Part shown: positions 8,610 through 16,986 of the stretch, piece after piece
Layout of the letters: each line of letters opens with the position of its first letter
How positions within the stretch are numbered: the first letter of the stretch is position 1
NCBI RefSeq assembly: GCF_009697225.1
Contig: NZ_WIND01000001.1
Coordinates: forward strand, 434,001 to 498,000
Reading direction: 5' to 3'
Length of the DNA stretch: 64,000 nt
From: Halovulum marinum
Lineage (GTDB): Bacteria; Pseudomonadota; Alphaproteobacteria; Rhodobacterales; Rhodobacteraceae
Notes under the pieces: generated by a model
Seen by the model: only the letters and a program-made list of their open reading frames with translations
The model's database searches: none
Told to the model about the DNA's origin: nothing
Program-made: the position numbers and the translations under genes

Positions 8610-9338
8610 TCAGATGTCGAAGTTCGACGGCAGCACGATCATGTCGCGGATCGTCACGTTGCGCGGCCGCGACAGCGCGAACACCACCGCGTCGGCGACC
8701 TCGGACGGCTCGATCAGCGCGCCGTTCTCCTTCGCCTTGCGCAGGTTCTCCTCGGGCCAGTCGGCCAGCAGCGCCGAGATCACCGGGCCGGGCGAGACCT
8801 GGCCGACGCGGATGCCGTGCTTCATCAGCTGCCGGCGCATGGTCTGCACGAAGCAGGTGATCGCCCATTTCGAGCCGGAGTAGACCGGCTCCCACGGGAT
8901 CGCGGAATGTCCGGCGACCGAGCAGGTGACCATGATGTCGCCGCTGCCGCGCGCGGTCATGTGCGGGATCACGGCATGCACGTTCTTCATCACCGCGTTG
9001 ACGTTCAGGTTCAGCATCCGGTCGATCGTCGCCGGGTCGGTCTCGGCCAGATCGCCGCCGATGTAGGTGCCGGCGTTGCAGTGCAGGATGTCGATCCGCC
9101 CCGTCTTGTCGAGGATCTGCGGAACCATCGCGTTGCAGCTGTCGGCGTCGAGCAGGTCGGTGACCTGCGCGATGCAGGCCGCGCCGTGCCGCTCGGTCAG
9201 CGCCCGCAGTGCGGCCGCGTCGCGGTCGACCAGCACCACGGTCGCACCCTCGGCCAGCAGCGCCTCGGCGGTGGCGAGCCCGATCCCCGAGGCGCCGCCC
9301 GTGATCGCCGCCACCTTACCATCGAATTTTCCAGTCAT
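8610..9338 (-). CDS. Ribitol 2-dehydrogenase-like SDR
   Basis: 242 residues. SDR signatures are TGGASGIG near the N terminus, HCNAGTY in place of NNAG, and YSGSKW as the catalytic YxxxK. The C terminus NVTIRDMIVLPSNFDI closely matches the ribitol 2-dehydrogenase type, which oxidises ribitol to D-ribulose with NAD. The ATG at 9338 (MTGKFDGK) is preferred because AAGGGA lies eight bases upstream; in-frame ATGs at 9359 and 9377 lack a site. The neighbours (two more SDRs, kinase, epimerase, transporter) support a pentitol role. Confidence 0.8.
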   Translation of the reverse strand: MTGKFDGKVAAITGGASGIGLATAEALLAEGATVVLVDRDAAALRALTERHGAACIAQVTDLLDADSCNAMVPQILDKTGRIDILHCNAGTYIGGDLAETDPATIDRMLNLNVNAVMKNVHAVIPHMTARGSGDIMVTCSVAGHSAIPWEPVYSGSKWAITCFVQTMRRQLMKHGIRVGQVSPGPVISALLADWPEENLRKAKENGALIEPSEVADAVVFALSRPRNVTIRDMIVLPSNFDI

Positions 9339-9425
9339 CTCGTTGGTCCCTTGGTTCATACGAATGTTCGGACGCACGGGAAGCCGACAAGGCCGTCGAG
9401 GCCCCGCGTCGTCAGCTCGGTTCGC

Positions 9426-10184
9426 TCAGTGGGTGATGTAGCCGCCATCGGCCACCAACGTGGCGCCGGTGACGAACGAGGCGGCGTCCGAGGCCAGGAA
9501 CAGCGCGCAGGTGGCCATCTCCTCGGGCTCGCCGAACCGGCCCATCGGCGTGCTGTCGCGCCAGACCTTGCTCATGGCGTCGTCGGCCATGCCGCCCTCG
9601 GCCATGCGGGTGCGGATGTAGCCGGGGGCGAGCGCGTTCACCCGGATGCCGCGGCCGGCGTATTCGAATGCCATCACCGTGGTCATCTGGTGTATCGCCG
9701 CCTTCGACGAGTTGTAGGCGACCTGCAGCTGCGGCTTGTTCGCGACATAGCCCGAAATCGAGCCGATGTTGACGATCGCGCCGCCGCCCTGCGCCAGCAT
9801 CGGCGGGATCGCCGCACGGGCGACGCGGAACGGCGCGATCAGGTTGGTGTCCATGATCCGGGCCAGGCGCTTGTCGTCGAAATCGTGGAAATCGCCGCCG
9901 TCGGCGACGCCGGCGTTGTTCACCAGGATGTCCAGCCGGCCGAACCGGTCCAGCGTGGCCTGCACCAGCCGCTCCGGCACCGCGGGGTCGGTGACGTCGC
10001 CTTCGGTGAAGGCATAGCCGTCGCGGTTGGTCAGCTCGCGGCTTTGGGGCGTCTCGGAGCGGGCGCTGAGCATGCATTGCGCGCCGGCCTCGCCGAACAG
10101 CCGGGCGATGGCCAGGCCGATACCGCGGTTGCCGCCGGTGATCAGGGCGGTCTTGCCGTCAAGTCGGAAGGCGTCGAGGGACAT
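9426..10184 (-). CDS. SDR-family oxidoreductase (polyol operon)
   Basis: 252 residues with TGGNRGIG, DILVNNAG, Ser in IVNIGSISGY, YNSSK and the C-terminal GATLVADGGYITH. These are features of gluconate/arabinitol-type SDRs. Its ATG lies inside the 3' end of the GatZ-like gene (26-bp overlap), implying translational coupling. The precise polyol substrate cannot be told from sequence; an arabinitol, xylitol or tagatose reaction would suit the operon. Confidence 0.85.
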   Translation of the reverse strand: MSLDAFRLDGKTALITGGNRGIGLAIARLFGEAGAQCMLSARSETPQSRELTNRDGYAFTEGDVTDPAVPERLVQATLDRFGRLDILVNNAGVADGGDFHDFDDKRLARIMDTNLIAPFRVARAAIPPMLAQGGGAIVNIGSISGYVANKPQLQVAYNSSKAAIHQMTTVMAFEYAGRGIRVNALAPGYIRTRMAEGGMADDAMSKVWRDSTPMGRFGEPEEMATCALFLASDAASFVTGATLVADGGYITH

Positions 10185-11472
10185 GGGTCTGCTCCTGTGT
10201 GTGGGAATGGCATGCGGCGTGATAGGTGGCCAGGCGCTGGCCGACGCAGCGGATCAGCAGCGCCTGCGGGTCGAGCGGCCGGTCGGCGAGGTCGGCGGCG
10301 GACGGCAGGTGCTGCCAGAACAGCGGCAGCGGCACCGGCACCCCCTGCAGCGCGTCGGTCAGCCGCGCGACCGCCTGCTGCGCCTGCGGGGCCGACCAGT
10401 AATAGCGGATGCGGTCGGACAGAGAGTAATGGCGCAGCACGCGCTGCCGCGCCGGGGGGCCAGGATAGTGCCGCGCCCAGTGCCCGAGGGCGGCGGTCAT
10501 CAGCGCCTCCATCGCCGCCTTCAGCGGCCGCTCGCCATAGTCCGGCAGCAGGTCCGAGGCGATGGCGTCGAGCCCGTAGAGCGCCTCGCGCAGCACGAAG
10601 GTCAGCTCCGGGCCGACCTTGAGGATGGCGAAGCCGTCCCGCACCAGCGCGGTCAGCGGCCCCTGCCCCTGGTAGTCGGTGGAATGCGCCTCGAACACCA
10701 GGCCCGGCAGCGCGTCCAGCGTCGCCGCCAGGGCTGCCGCCGCCGGACGGTCGTAGGCGACGACGTTGACGTTGCCGAACTCGACGCCGGGCTGGACCAC
10801 CAGGCCGAGAACGCGGCCGAACGCCTCGGCCAGCCCCGCCGCGGCGAACGCCGCGCGGTGCACCGCCACGGTCTGGCGCGCGGCCTCGGGCGCGGTCGGC
10901 GGGATTGCCTCCAGCGCGTGGTCGGCGCCGCCGGGCGGCGGCACCTCGGTGCCGATGACGTAGCGCGGCGGCGGGTGGCCCGCCGCGCGGGCGGCGCCGT
11001 CGGCCGCCGCCGCCAGCCGCGCCGCGCGCCCGGCGGTGGCCGTGTCGTCCAGCGCCGGCGGCTCGCCCGCGCAGCCCATCGACGCGTCCAGGTGGATCTT
11101 GGCGAACCCGGCGGCGGCATAGGCGGCGACCATCGTCTCGGCCTCGGCCATGGCGGCGCCGGCCGGGCGGTCCCGCCACGGGCTGGGGCCGAGGTGGTCG
11201 CCGCCCAGCACGATCCGATCGGCCGGGCAGCCCTCCTCGCCCGCGATCCGCGCGACCAGGGCGGCGAAGTCGACGGGCGTCATCCCGGTATAGCCGCCGC
11301 GGTGGTTCACCTGGTTGCAGGTCGACTCGATCAGCACCGTCGCGCCGGTCTCGCGGCCGTGGCGCAGCGCGGCGCGCAGCACCAGCGGGTGCGCGGAGCA
11401 GACCGAGGTGATGCCGCGCGGCGTGCCGGCGCGATGCAGTCCGGCCAGCTGGTCGAGCGTGACGCGGGTCAT
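10159..11472 (-). CDS. GatZ/KbaZ-like tagatose-bisphosphate aldolase non-catalytic subunit family
   Basis: 437 residues, full length for the GatZ/KbaZ family. Recognisable segments are GITSVCSAHPLVLRAA, LIESTCNQVNHRGGYTGM, RIVLGGDHLGPSPWR, AGFAKIHLDASM and FEAHSTDYQ. In enterobacteria the protein stabilises the class II aldolase GatY/KbaY; homologues without the partner may have independent activity. No GatY/KbaY is in this window. It is translationally coupled to the kinase (ATGA, 4-bp overlap). Confidence 0.88.
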   Translation of the reverse strand: MTRVTLDQLAGLHRAGTPRGITSVCSAHPLVLRAALRHGRETGATVLIESTCNQVNHRGGYTGMTPVDFAALVARIAGEEGCPADRIVLGGDHLGPSPWRDRPAGAAMAEAETMVAAYAAAGFAKIHLDASMGCAGEPPALDDTATAGRAARLAAAADGAARAAGHPPPRYVIGTEVPPPGGADHALEAIPPTAPEAARQTVAVHRAAFAAAGLAEAFGRVLGLVVQPGVEFGNVNVVAYDRPAAAALAATLDALPGLVFEAHSTDYQGQGPLTALVRDGFAILKVGPELTFVLREALYGLDAIASDLLPDYGERPLKAAMEALMTAALGHWARHYPGPPARQRVLRHYSLSDRIRYYWSAPQAQQAVARLTDALQGVPVPLPLFWQHLPSAADLADRPLDPQALLIRCVGQRLATYHAACHSHTQEQTHVPRRLPT

Positions 11473-12437
11473 CGGCGCGGGGTCCCGGCAATGAACGTGT
11501 CAAGCTCGGCGCGGCTGCCGGCGCCCTCCATCGGGCCGCGCACGGTGACGTTCCGCGCCCCGGCGGCGGCGGCGTAGGTCAGCGCCCGGTCCGGGTCCAT
11601 GCCCAGGCGGCGGCAGGCCACATAGGCGCCGCCGAAGCAGTCGCCGGCGCCGGTGGGGTCGATCTCGTCCACCACGAAGGCGGGCGCGTCGTGGCGCGTG
11701 CCGTCCGGCAGGAACACCGACGCGCCGTCGGCGCCGCGCTTGAGTGCGATCTCGGCGACGCCGCGGGCGAACAGCCGGGCGATCGCCTCGGCCTCGCCGT
11801 CGACGCCGGCGGCGCGCTCCAGTTCGTCGCCCGAGGGCAGCAGAAGGTCGCAGCGGTCGACCAGCGCGGCGAAGCGGGCCTCGGTTTCGGCGTCGAGCCG
11901 CAGCTCCTTGCGGATGTTCGGATCGACCGACAGCGTGCCGCCGCGGGCCCGCACCGCCTCCGCCGCGCGCGCGATCACCGCCGCTGCGGACGGCATCGAC
12001 AGCGCCGAGCCCATCACGTGCAGGTGCCCGGCGCCGCTCATCAGCGCCGCGACCGCGCCGGTCCAGGACAGCCGCGCCGCCGCGGAGCGGGCGATGTTGT
12101 AGACGAAGTCGCGGCCGCCGTCGGCGCGGTAGCGCACGAAGGCGCTGCCGGTCGGGTGCTCCGGGTCGATCGCCACCGCCGAGACGTCCACTCCGTCCGC
12201 CGCCAGCCGGTCCAGGTTGAGGCGGCCGAAATCGTCGTCGCCGACCGCGCCCACCATCGCCGCGGCGCCGCCGATCCGGCCGCACTGGGCGATGAAGATC
12301 GCCGGCGCGCCCGAGGGGTACGGCCCGACCAGCGGCTGCGCGGCGCGGAAGCCGTCGCCCCGGGTGGTGGCGACGATCTCCGCCAGGATCTCGCCGACGG
12401 TGACCGTGGGCCCGAGGCTGTCGGGGGCGAGCGGCAT
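11469..12437 (-). CDS. PfkB-family carbohydrate kinase
   Basis: 322 residues of the ribokinase/PfkB family. It has an N-terminal substrate-binding part (VTVGEILAEIVA, GGAAAMVGAVGDDDFG) and the C-terminal PfkB signature DEIDPTGAGDCFGGAYVA, whose Asp is the catalytic base. It phosphorylates a free sugar or keto-sugar with ATP. The ATG at 12437 is chosen because its A is also the last base of the upstream TGA stop. In this operon a ketose such as tagatose, ribulose or xylulose is a likely substrate (inference). Confidence 0.9.
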   Translation of the reverse strand: MPLAPDSLGPTVTVGEILAEIVATTRGDGFRAAQPLVGPYPSGAPAIFIAQCGRIGGAAAMVGAVGDDDFGRLNLDRLAADGVDVSAVAIDPEHPTGSAFVRYRADGGRDFVYNIARSAAARLSWTGAVAALMSGAGHLHVMGSALSMPSAAAVIARAAEAVRARGGTLSVDPNIRKELRLDAETEARFAALVDRCDLLLPSGDELERAAGVDGEAEAIARLFARGVAEIALKRGADGASVFLPDGTRHDAPAFVVDEIDPTGAGDCFGGAYVACRRLGMDPDRALTYAAAAGARNVTVRGPMEGAGSRAELDTFIAGTPRR

Positions 12438-13321
12438 CAGGCGCGCCCGTTCGCCGCGCGGCGGCGCCGCGCCTCGGCGTGCTTCAGCTCGATGAACTGC
12501 CGGGCGTGCGCCGCCAGCGGGTCGTTCTCGGTCCAGGTGTCGCGCCAGATCGCACAGGCCAGCGACAGCCCCTCGTCGACCACGGCGGTGGAGAAGCTTT
12601 CGAACACCACGTCGCGGTCGTAGCCGATGTCCAGCAGCGCGTCGAAGATCGGCTCCCACCGGATCGTGCCGCAGCCCAGGTAGCCGCGGTTCGACTCGCC
12701 GATGTGGAAGTATCCCAGCCGGTCGCCCGCCATGCGGATCGCCTGCGCCGGATCGGCCTCCTCGATCTGCATGTGGAAGGTGTCGAGGTGCAGCGTCACG
12801 TCCGGGTTGCCGCAGTCGTCGAGGAACTTCAGCCCCTGCGCGGTGGTGTTCAGCAGGTTGCTCTCGAACCGGTTCACCAGCTCCAGCGTCAGCATGATGC
12901 CGGCGTCCGTCGCCTCGGCGCCGATCTCGGCGATCACCTCGGCGGCGGTCTTCCAGCCGGTTTCGGTGGGCTGGCGGTCGTACTTGGCGTGCGCGGAGTA
13001 AAGGATGCCGCCCAGCTTGTCGCCACCGATGTCGCGCACCGCCCGCACCGCGTCGGACAGCATCGCCCGGCCGGCCCGGATCGCGTCCGGGTCCCCGGAC
13101 GAGATGTCCTTGTCGCGCGGCAGCCCCATGGTGACGCCGATCTGCACGTCGAGCGCGCGGCTTTTCCGCGCCAGCCGGTCGAGGTCGAACAGCTCGGGCC
13201 GCAGGTAGGCGAACTCGATGCAGCGGTAGCCGTGCGCGGCGCTTTTCTCCAGCGCCATTTCAAGACCCTCCTGGGTCTGCCCGCCGGTCCAGACGAAGGA
13301 ATGGATGCCCAGCCGTCTCAT
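12437..13321 (-). CDS. Xylose-isomerase-like TIM-barrel sugar epimerase (tagatose/psicose 3-epimerase type)
   Basis: 294 residues of the AP-endonuclease-2/xylose-isomerase-like family. The metal- and substrate-binding pattern resembles D-tagatose/D-psicose 3-epimerases: TLELVNRFESNLLNT (Glu), LHLDTFHM (Asp, His), YFHIGESNRGYLG (His), and a late Glu in VVFESFS. It likely interconverts ketoses at C3. The ATG at 13321 overlaps the regulator stop by four bases (ATGA). Confidence 0.82.
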   Translation of the reverse strand: MRRLGIHSFVWTGGQTQEGLEMALEKSAAHGYRCIEFAYLRPELFDLDRLARKSRALDVQIGVTMGLPRDKDISSGDPDAIRAGRAMLSDAVRAVRDIGGDKLGGILYSAHAKYDRQPTETGWKTAAEVIAEIGAEATDAGIMLTLELVNRFESNLLNTTAQGLKFLDDCGNPDVTLHLDTFHMQIEEADPAQAIRMAGDRLGYFHIGESNRGYLGCGTIRWEPIFDALLDIGYDRDVVFESFSTAVVDEGLSLACAIWRDTWTENDPLAAHARQFIELKHAEARRRRAANGRA

Positions 13322-14292
13322 GTCGTCTCCTCGTTCGCCGCGCCGGCGATCAGCAGGTCGGCGGTGACATCGTCGGTCACCAGCGTGTCGATCAGGCCGG
13401 CGCGCGCGGCGGCGCGGATGATCTCGACCTTGTGCGGGCCTGCGGCGGCCATGATCTTCAGCGGGATGCGCGCCACCGTCTCGATCGACACACCGACCGT
13501 GCGCGCGTCGATCGGGTGCCGGATCGGCCGGCCGTCCCTGTCCAGAAAGCGCCCCAGCACGTCGCCGATGGCGCCGGCGTCGGTCAGCATCTTCGGCGTC
13601 ACCTCGCTCGGCAGCCCGTTGGCGACCAGGAACGACCGCGGCGAGACGTCGCTGGCGGTCATGACCGCCGCGTCCAGCGTCTCGAGCTTGGCGAAATGCT
13701 CCTCGAACAGCTCCTGCGACAGGAACGCCGCGCGGTCGACGCGCTCGGACAGGTAGACCGGCGCGGCCAGCAGCGAGTAGTTCGAGCCGAAGCGCTCGGC
13801 CAGCGACGAGGCGATCGAGAACGAGTTGAACGCGGTGCCGCGCGTGGTGCCGCCCAGCATCGAGACGACCTCGATGTCGGGGTGCGAGATGAACGGCAGC
13901 CGCCGCACCGCGCATTCGATGGTCACCCCCCACGACACCCCGATGCGGCGCCATGCCCCCTCGCGCAGCGTGTCGATCAGATAGCTGGCCAGCGCGGCGC
14001 CGACGGCGCGGTGGTAGTCGTAGGCGTCGCGGTTCGCCGGGGCGACCAGCGCCTTGGTCACGCCAAGCACCCGGCACAGCGCCTGCTGCGCCTCGATGCG
14101 CGGCAGGAACGGCGAGTCGATCTCGATCCGCACCATGTTCCGCGCCCGCGCCTTCTGGATCGCCTGGTTCACCCGCAGACGGGTGACGCCCATCAGCTTG
14201 GCGACCTCGGCCTGGGTCATCTCGTTGATGAAATAGTGCCAGCACACCTCGCTGATGAAGGCGTCGCTGTCTTCGAGCGCATCACGCGGCAT
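13318..14292 (-). CDS. SorC/DeoR-type sugar-binding transcriptional regulator
   Basis: 324 residues. The N-terminal helix-turn-helix (MTQAEVAKLMGVTRLRVNQ) is followed by the SorC sugar-phosphate-binding domain (from about residue 60), containing GVSWGVTIECAVRRLP and VSMLGGTTRGTAFNS. Members bind phosphorylated sugars and regulate polyol or sugar operons. GGGAGGA precedes the ATG. It is the first gene of the minus arm and divergent from the ABC transporter operon, the usual place for a local regulator of both arms. Confidence 0.9.
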   Translation of the reverse strand: MPRDALEDSDAFISEVCWHYFINEMTQAEVAKLMGVTRLRVNQAIQKARARNMVRIEIDSPFLPRIEAQQALCRVLGVTKALVAPANRDAYDYHRAVGAALASYLIDTLREGAWRRIGVSWGVTIECAVRRLPFISHPDIEVVSMLGGTTRGTAFNSFSIASSLAERFGSNYSLLAAPVYLSERVDRAAFLSQELFEEHFAKLETLDAAVMTASDVSPRSFLVANGLPSEVTPKMLTDAGAIGDVLGRFLDRDGRPIRHPIDARTVGVSIETVARIPLKIMAAAGPHKVEIIRAAARAGLIDTLVTDDVTADLLIAGAANEETT

Positions 14293-14368
14293 GGCTGTCC
14301 TCCCGGGCGGCAAGCCACGCCGAAGCCGGCGCCGCCCGGATCGAAAATGCCACGACATACAGGTGTCA

Positions 14369-14431
14369 TTCAAGCAATACATTTGAAAATTTTCCCTTGA
14401 ACCGACTCCCGCACAGATGCATCCTTGCATC
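14369..14431. promoter_or_regulatory. Divergent operator/promoter region with three inverted repeats
   Basis: Between the SorC-type regulator and the ABC operon lie TTCAAG-N21-CTTGAA (14369-14374 / 14396-14401), the 10-bp palindrome GAAAATTTTC (14385-14394) inside it, and GATGCA-N4-TGCATC (14416-14431). It is an AT-rich patch in otherwise GC-rich DNA. These are candidate sites for the adjacent regulator. Confidence 0.45.
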
Positions 14432-14506
14432 GGGGAGCGACGGATGCCGATGCTTGGGGAAGCTTCGCGTCGGCGCGCGGTCCCCGCGTACAATCGGGAG
14501 GACCAC

Positions 14507-15958
14507 ATGAAAACCGCATTCAGGGCCGGCGCGTCCGCGCTGGCGATCGCATTGGCTGCCGGCGCCGCGTTCGCGCAGGAGCTGCAGATCGAGAACGAAA
14601 GCTGGTGGCAGGAGGCCGGCGCCAGGTTCGACGGCGTCACGCTGCGCGGTGTCACCGAATCGACCCCGCCGTCGAATTTCATCTCGGACGTGCTGGCGCC
14701 GAAGTTCGAGGAGTTGACCGGCATCCGCGTCGACGTCGAGACCACGTCCTGGGACCAGATGTACGACAAGGCGATCAAGGACATGGAGGCCGGTACCGGC
14801 ATCTATGACATGATCTACATCGAGCAGGACATCGTCTACGCCTACCTTGCGCGCGACTTCCTGGTGAACATCTCGCAGGCGCTGGAGGAAAACCCGGATC
14901 TGAAGGCGGCGGGATATGCCGAGGAGAATTTCACCACCTTCGCCGACAACTTCCGCGGCGAGGACGGGGATCTTTACGGCATCCCGATGGAAGCCTTCAT
15001 CAAGATCTACCTCTACCGCACCGACCTGTTCGGCGACGAGGAGATCCGCGCCGCCTTCCAGGAGCAGACCGGCCGCGAGCTGGAGCCCGCCAAGACCCAC
15101 GAGGAATACGCCGAGATCGCGCAGTTCTTCACCAGCTGGTTCCAGGACAAGGGCGAGGACGTCTGGGGTTCGACCGCGCAGGCGCACACCGGCCACCCGG
15201 CGTCCTGGTACGAATTCTTCGAGTCCGTCGCGCCGACCTTCGGCGTCTACAACTGGGGCATCGATCCCGACAACAACTACGCCGCCTCGGTCGAGAACGG
15301 CGGGACGATGAACTCGGACGAAGCCAAGGAGGCGATGACCTGGTGGCTGTCGATGCGCGACATCGCGCCGCCCGAGTCGGTGCAATCCACCTGGACCGAG
15401 GTCGCCACCACCTTCGCCGCCGGGCGCGCCGCGCAGGGCCTGGTCTATGGCGAGAACGCCGCCTGGATCGCGACCGACGATACCAAAAGCCGCGTCGTCG
15501 GCAACGTCGGCGTCGCGCTGCCGCCGCTGGCCGAGGGCGTGATGGAGGCCGCCGAGTCCGGCGAGGGCTACATCGGCTACTACGACGGCGGCGCCTTCGG
15601 TCTGCCGGTGACCTCGAAGAACCAGGACGCCTCGCTGCTGTTCCTGCAGTTCATGGCGCTGCCGGAAGTGCAGGAGGAATGGGCGATCGCCGCGCCGCGG
15701 ATCACGCTCGACTCGACCTATGATTCGCCGAAGGTCGCCGAGCTGAACGAGGAACTGGGCGGCTACTACGACATGCTGCGCGACCAGGGCTACCTGTTCA
15801 AGGGCGCCCCGGCCTATCCGTTCCACGCGCAGCTGCGCGAGGCCACCGCGCCGATCTTCTACCAGATCCTGACCGGCGATCTTGGCGTCGACGAGGGCCT
15901 CGACCAGATGGCCGCCACCGCCGAGCAGGAACTGTCCGACCTCGGCTATCGCCAGTAG
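14507..15958 (+). CDS. ABC transporter sugar/polyol-binding protein
   Basis: 483-residue extracellular solute-binding protein of family 1. The signal peptide covers about residues 1-24 (MKTAFRAGASALAIALAAGAAFAQ). The body starts with the family pattern LAPKFEELTGIRVDVETTSWDQMYDKAI and contains DMIYIEQDIVYAYL and WWLSMRDIAPPE. The ATG at 14507 is preceded by GGGAGGA; an upstream in-frame ATG at 14417 falls in the operator region and is rejected. The context (polyol dehydrogenases, kinase, epimerase) suggests a pentitol or hexitol ligand, which is inference. Confidence 0.9.
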   Translation: MKTAFRAGASALAIALAAGAAFAQELQIENESWWQEAGARFDGVTLRGVTESTPPSNFISDVLAPKFEELTGIRVDVETTSWDQMYDKAIKDMEAGTGIYDMIYIEQDIVYAYLARDFLVNISQALEENPDLKAAGYAEENFTTFADNFRGEDGDLYGIPMEAFIKIYLYRTDLFGDEEIRAAFQEQTGRELEPAKTHEEYAEIAQFFTSWFQDKGEDVWGSTAQAHTGHPASWYEFFESVAPTFGVYNWGIDPDNNYAASVENGGTMNSDEAKEAMTWWLSMRDIAPPESVQSTWTEVATTFAAGRAAQGLVYGENAAWIATDDTKSRVVGNVGVALPPLAEGVMEAAESGEGYIGYYDGGAFGLPVTSKNQDASLLFLQFMALPEVQEEWAIAAPRITLDSTYDSPKVAELNEELGGYYDMLRDQGYLFKGAPAYPFHAQLREATAPIFYQILTGDLGVDEGLDQMAATAEQELSDLGYRQ

Positions 15959-15973
15959 GACGGAACCCTGAGG

Positions 15974-16002
15974 GACGGGCCGTCGCCAGCCGGCGGCCCG
16001 TC
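15974..16002 (+). terminator. Stem-loop after the binding-protein gene (no U-tract)
   Basis: GACGGGCCGTCG pairs with CGGCGGCCCGTC (one G-U pair) just 16 bp past the binding-protein stop, with no T-run. It fits an intercistronic stem-loop that raises binding-protein mRNA over the permease genes by 3'-end protection or partial termination (inference). Confidence 0.45.
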
Positions 16003-16042
16003 CCGGCACACGCGTCCCGGCACACGCGCCCCGGCACACGCG
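16001..16042 (+). repeat. Three tandem copies of a 14-bp unit
   Basis: The unit TCCCGGCACACGCG occurs at 16001-16014 and 16015-16028, with a third copy differing at the first base at 16029-16042. The array abuts the stem-loop at 15974-16002 and precedes the permease gene. It looks like a slippage-prone intercistronic minisatellite; function unknown. Confidence 0.85.
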
Positions 16043-16102
16043 TCTCGACCCGCCGGGCCGGCGCGCCGGTGACATGCATCGAAATCGCGGGAGGTCAGGC
16101 CG

Positions 16103-16975
16103 ATGCAATCCAACAGACTGGGCTGGATACTCCTTGCGCCCTCGCTGCTGATCCTGTTCCTGTTCGGGGTGGTGCCGTTCCTGTATGTGGCGTGGCTGTC
16201 GTTCCACCAGTGGAACCCGTTCGCCGCCAACCCCGACATCATCTACAACGGCGCCGAGAACTTCCGGCGCCTGGTGTTCGACGCCGCCTTCCTGGCCTCG
16301 CTGGGGGTGACCATCGCCTTCGTGTTCTTCGCGGTGGTGAGCGAGCTGATCCTGGGCTACGTGCTGGCGCAGGCGTTCATGAAGGACTTTCCCGGCAAGG
16401 CGATCTTCCGCACCATCCACACGTTGCCGCTGATCATGGCGCCGATCATCGTCGGCTCGATCTGGAAGCTGATGACGACGCCGTCGATCGGGATCATTCC
16501 CAACCTGCTGGACACCTGGTTCGGGCTCGACCTGAACATCGGCCAGAGCGCCGCCGCCGCGTTCGCCGTCACCGTGATCATGGACGTCTGGCACTGGACG
16601 CCGCTGGTGACCTTGACGCTGATCGCGGCGCTGGTGTCGCTGCCGCCCGACCCGTTCGAGCAGGCGCAGATCGACGGCGCCAACAAGCGGCAGATCTTCT
16701 GGCACATCACCCTGCCGATGATCGCGCCCGCGGTGGTCGCGACGGTGTTCATCCGCCTGATGGACGCGCTGCGCACGGTGGACGAGGTGCTGATGCTGAC
16801 CGGCGGCGGGCCGGGCTCGGCCACCCGCTACCTGGGGGTGCACATCTTCAAGGAGGTGTTCCCGCGCACGAACTACGGCTACGGCTCGGCGATCTCGGTG
16901 ATCGTCCTCTACCTGACCATCGTCGCCTGCTGGCTGCTCTATGTGAGCATGCTCGCGCCGCGGAACCAGAAGTGA
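16103..16975 (+). CDS. Carbohydrate ABC transporter permease (MalF/UgpA type)
   Basis: 290 residues with six predicted membrane segments, starting LGWILLAPSLLILFLFGVVPF. The EAA loop that contacts the ATPase is QAQIDGANKRQIFWHITLPM. It forms the channel with the next gene product. The ribosome-binding site is GGGAGG. Eleven bases separate it from the second permease, in an unbroken operon with its binding protein and ATPase. Confidence 0.92.
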   Translation: MQSNRLGWILLAPSLLILFLFGVVPFLYVAWLSFHQWNPFAANPDIIYNGAENFRRLVFDAAFLASLGVTIAFVFFAVVSELILGYVLAQAFMKDFPGKAIFRTIHTLPLIMAPIIVGSIWKLMTTPSIGIIPNLLDTWFGLDLNIGQSAAAAFAVTVIMDVWHWTPLVTLTLIAALVSLPPDPFEQAQIDGANKRQIFWHITLPMIAPAVVATVFIRLMDALRTVDEVLMLTGGGPGSATRYLGVHIFKEVFPRTNYGYGSAISVIVLYLTIVACWLLYVSMLAPRNQK

Positions 16976-16986
16976 GGGGCTGATCG

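Noticed and set aside
8154-10622. Plus-strand open frame of about 820 codons across the SDR genes
   Set aside because: Antisense to three clear SDRs with conserved catalytic motifs; its own translation has no recognisable features.
16001-16042. Short tandem repeats considered as a CRISPR remnant
   Set aside because: Units are 14 bp, contiguous, with no spacers and no cas genes nearby.
14366-16843. Minus-strand open frame opposite the ABC binding protein and permease
   Set aside because: His/Arg/Gln-rich shadow translation; the plus-strand genes have signal peptides, EAA loops and ribosome-binding sites.
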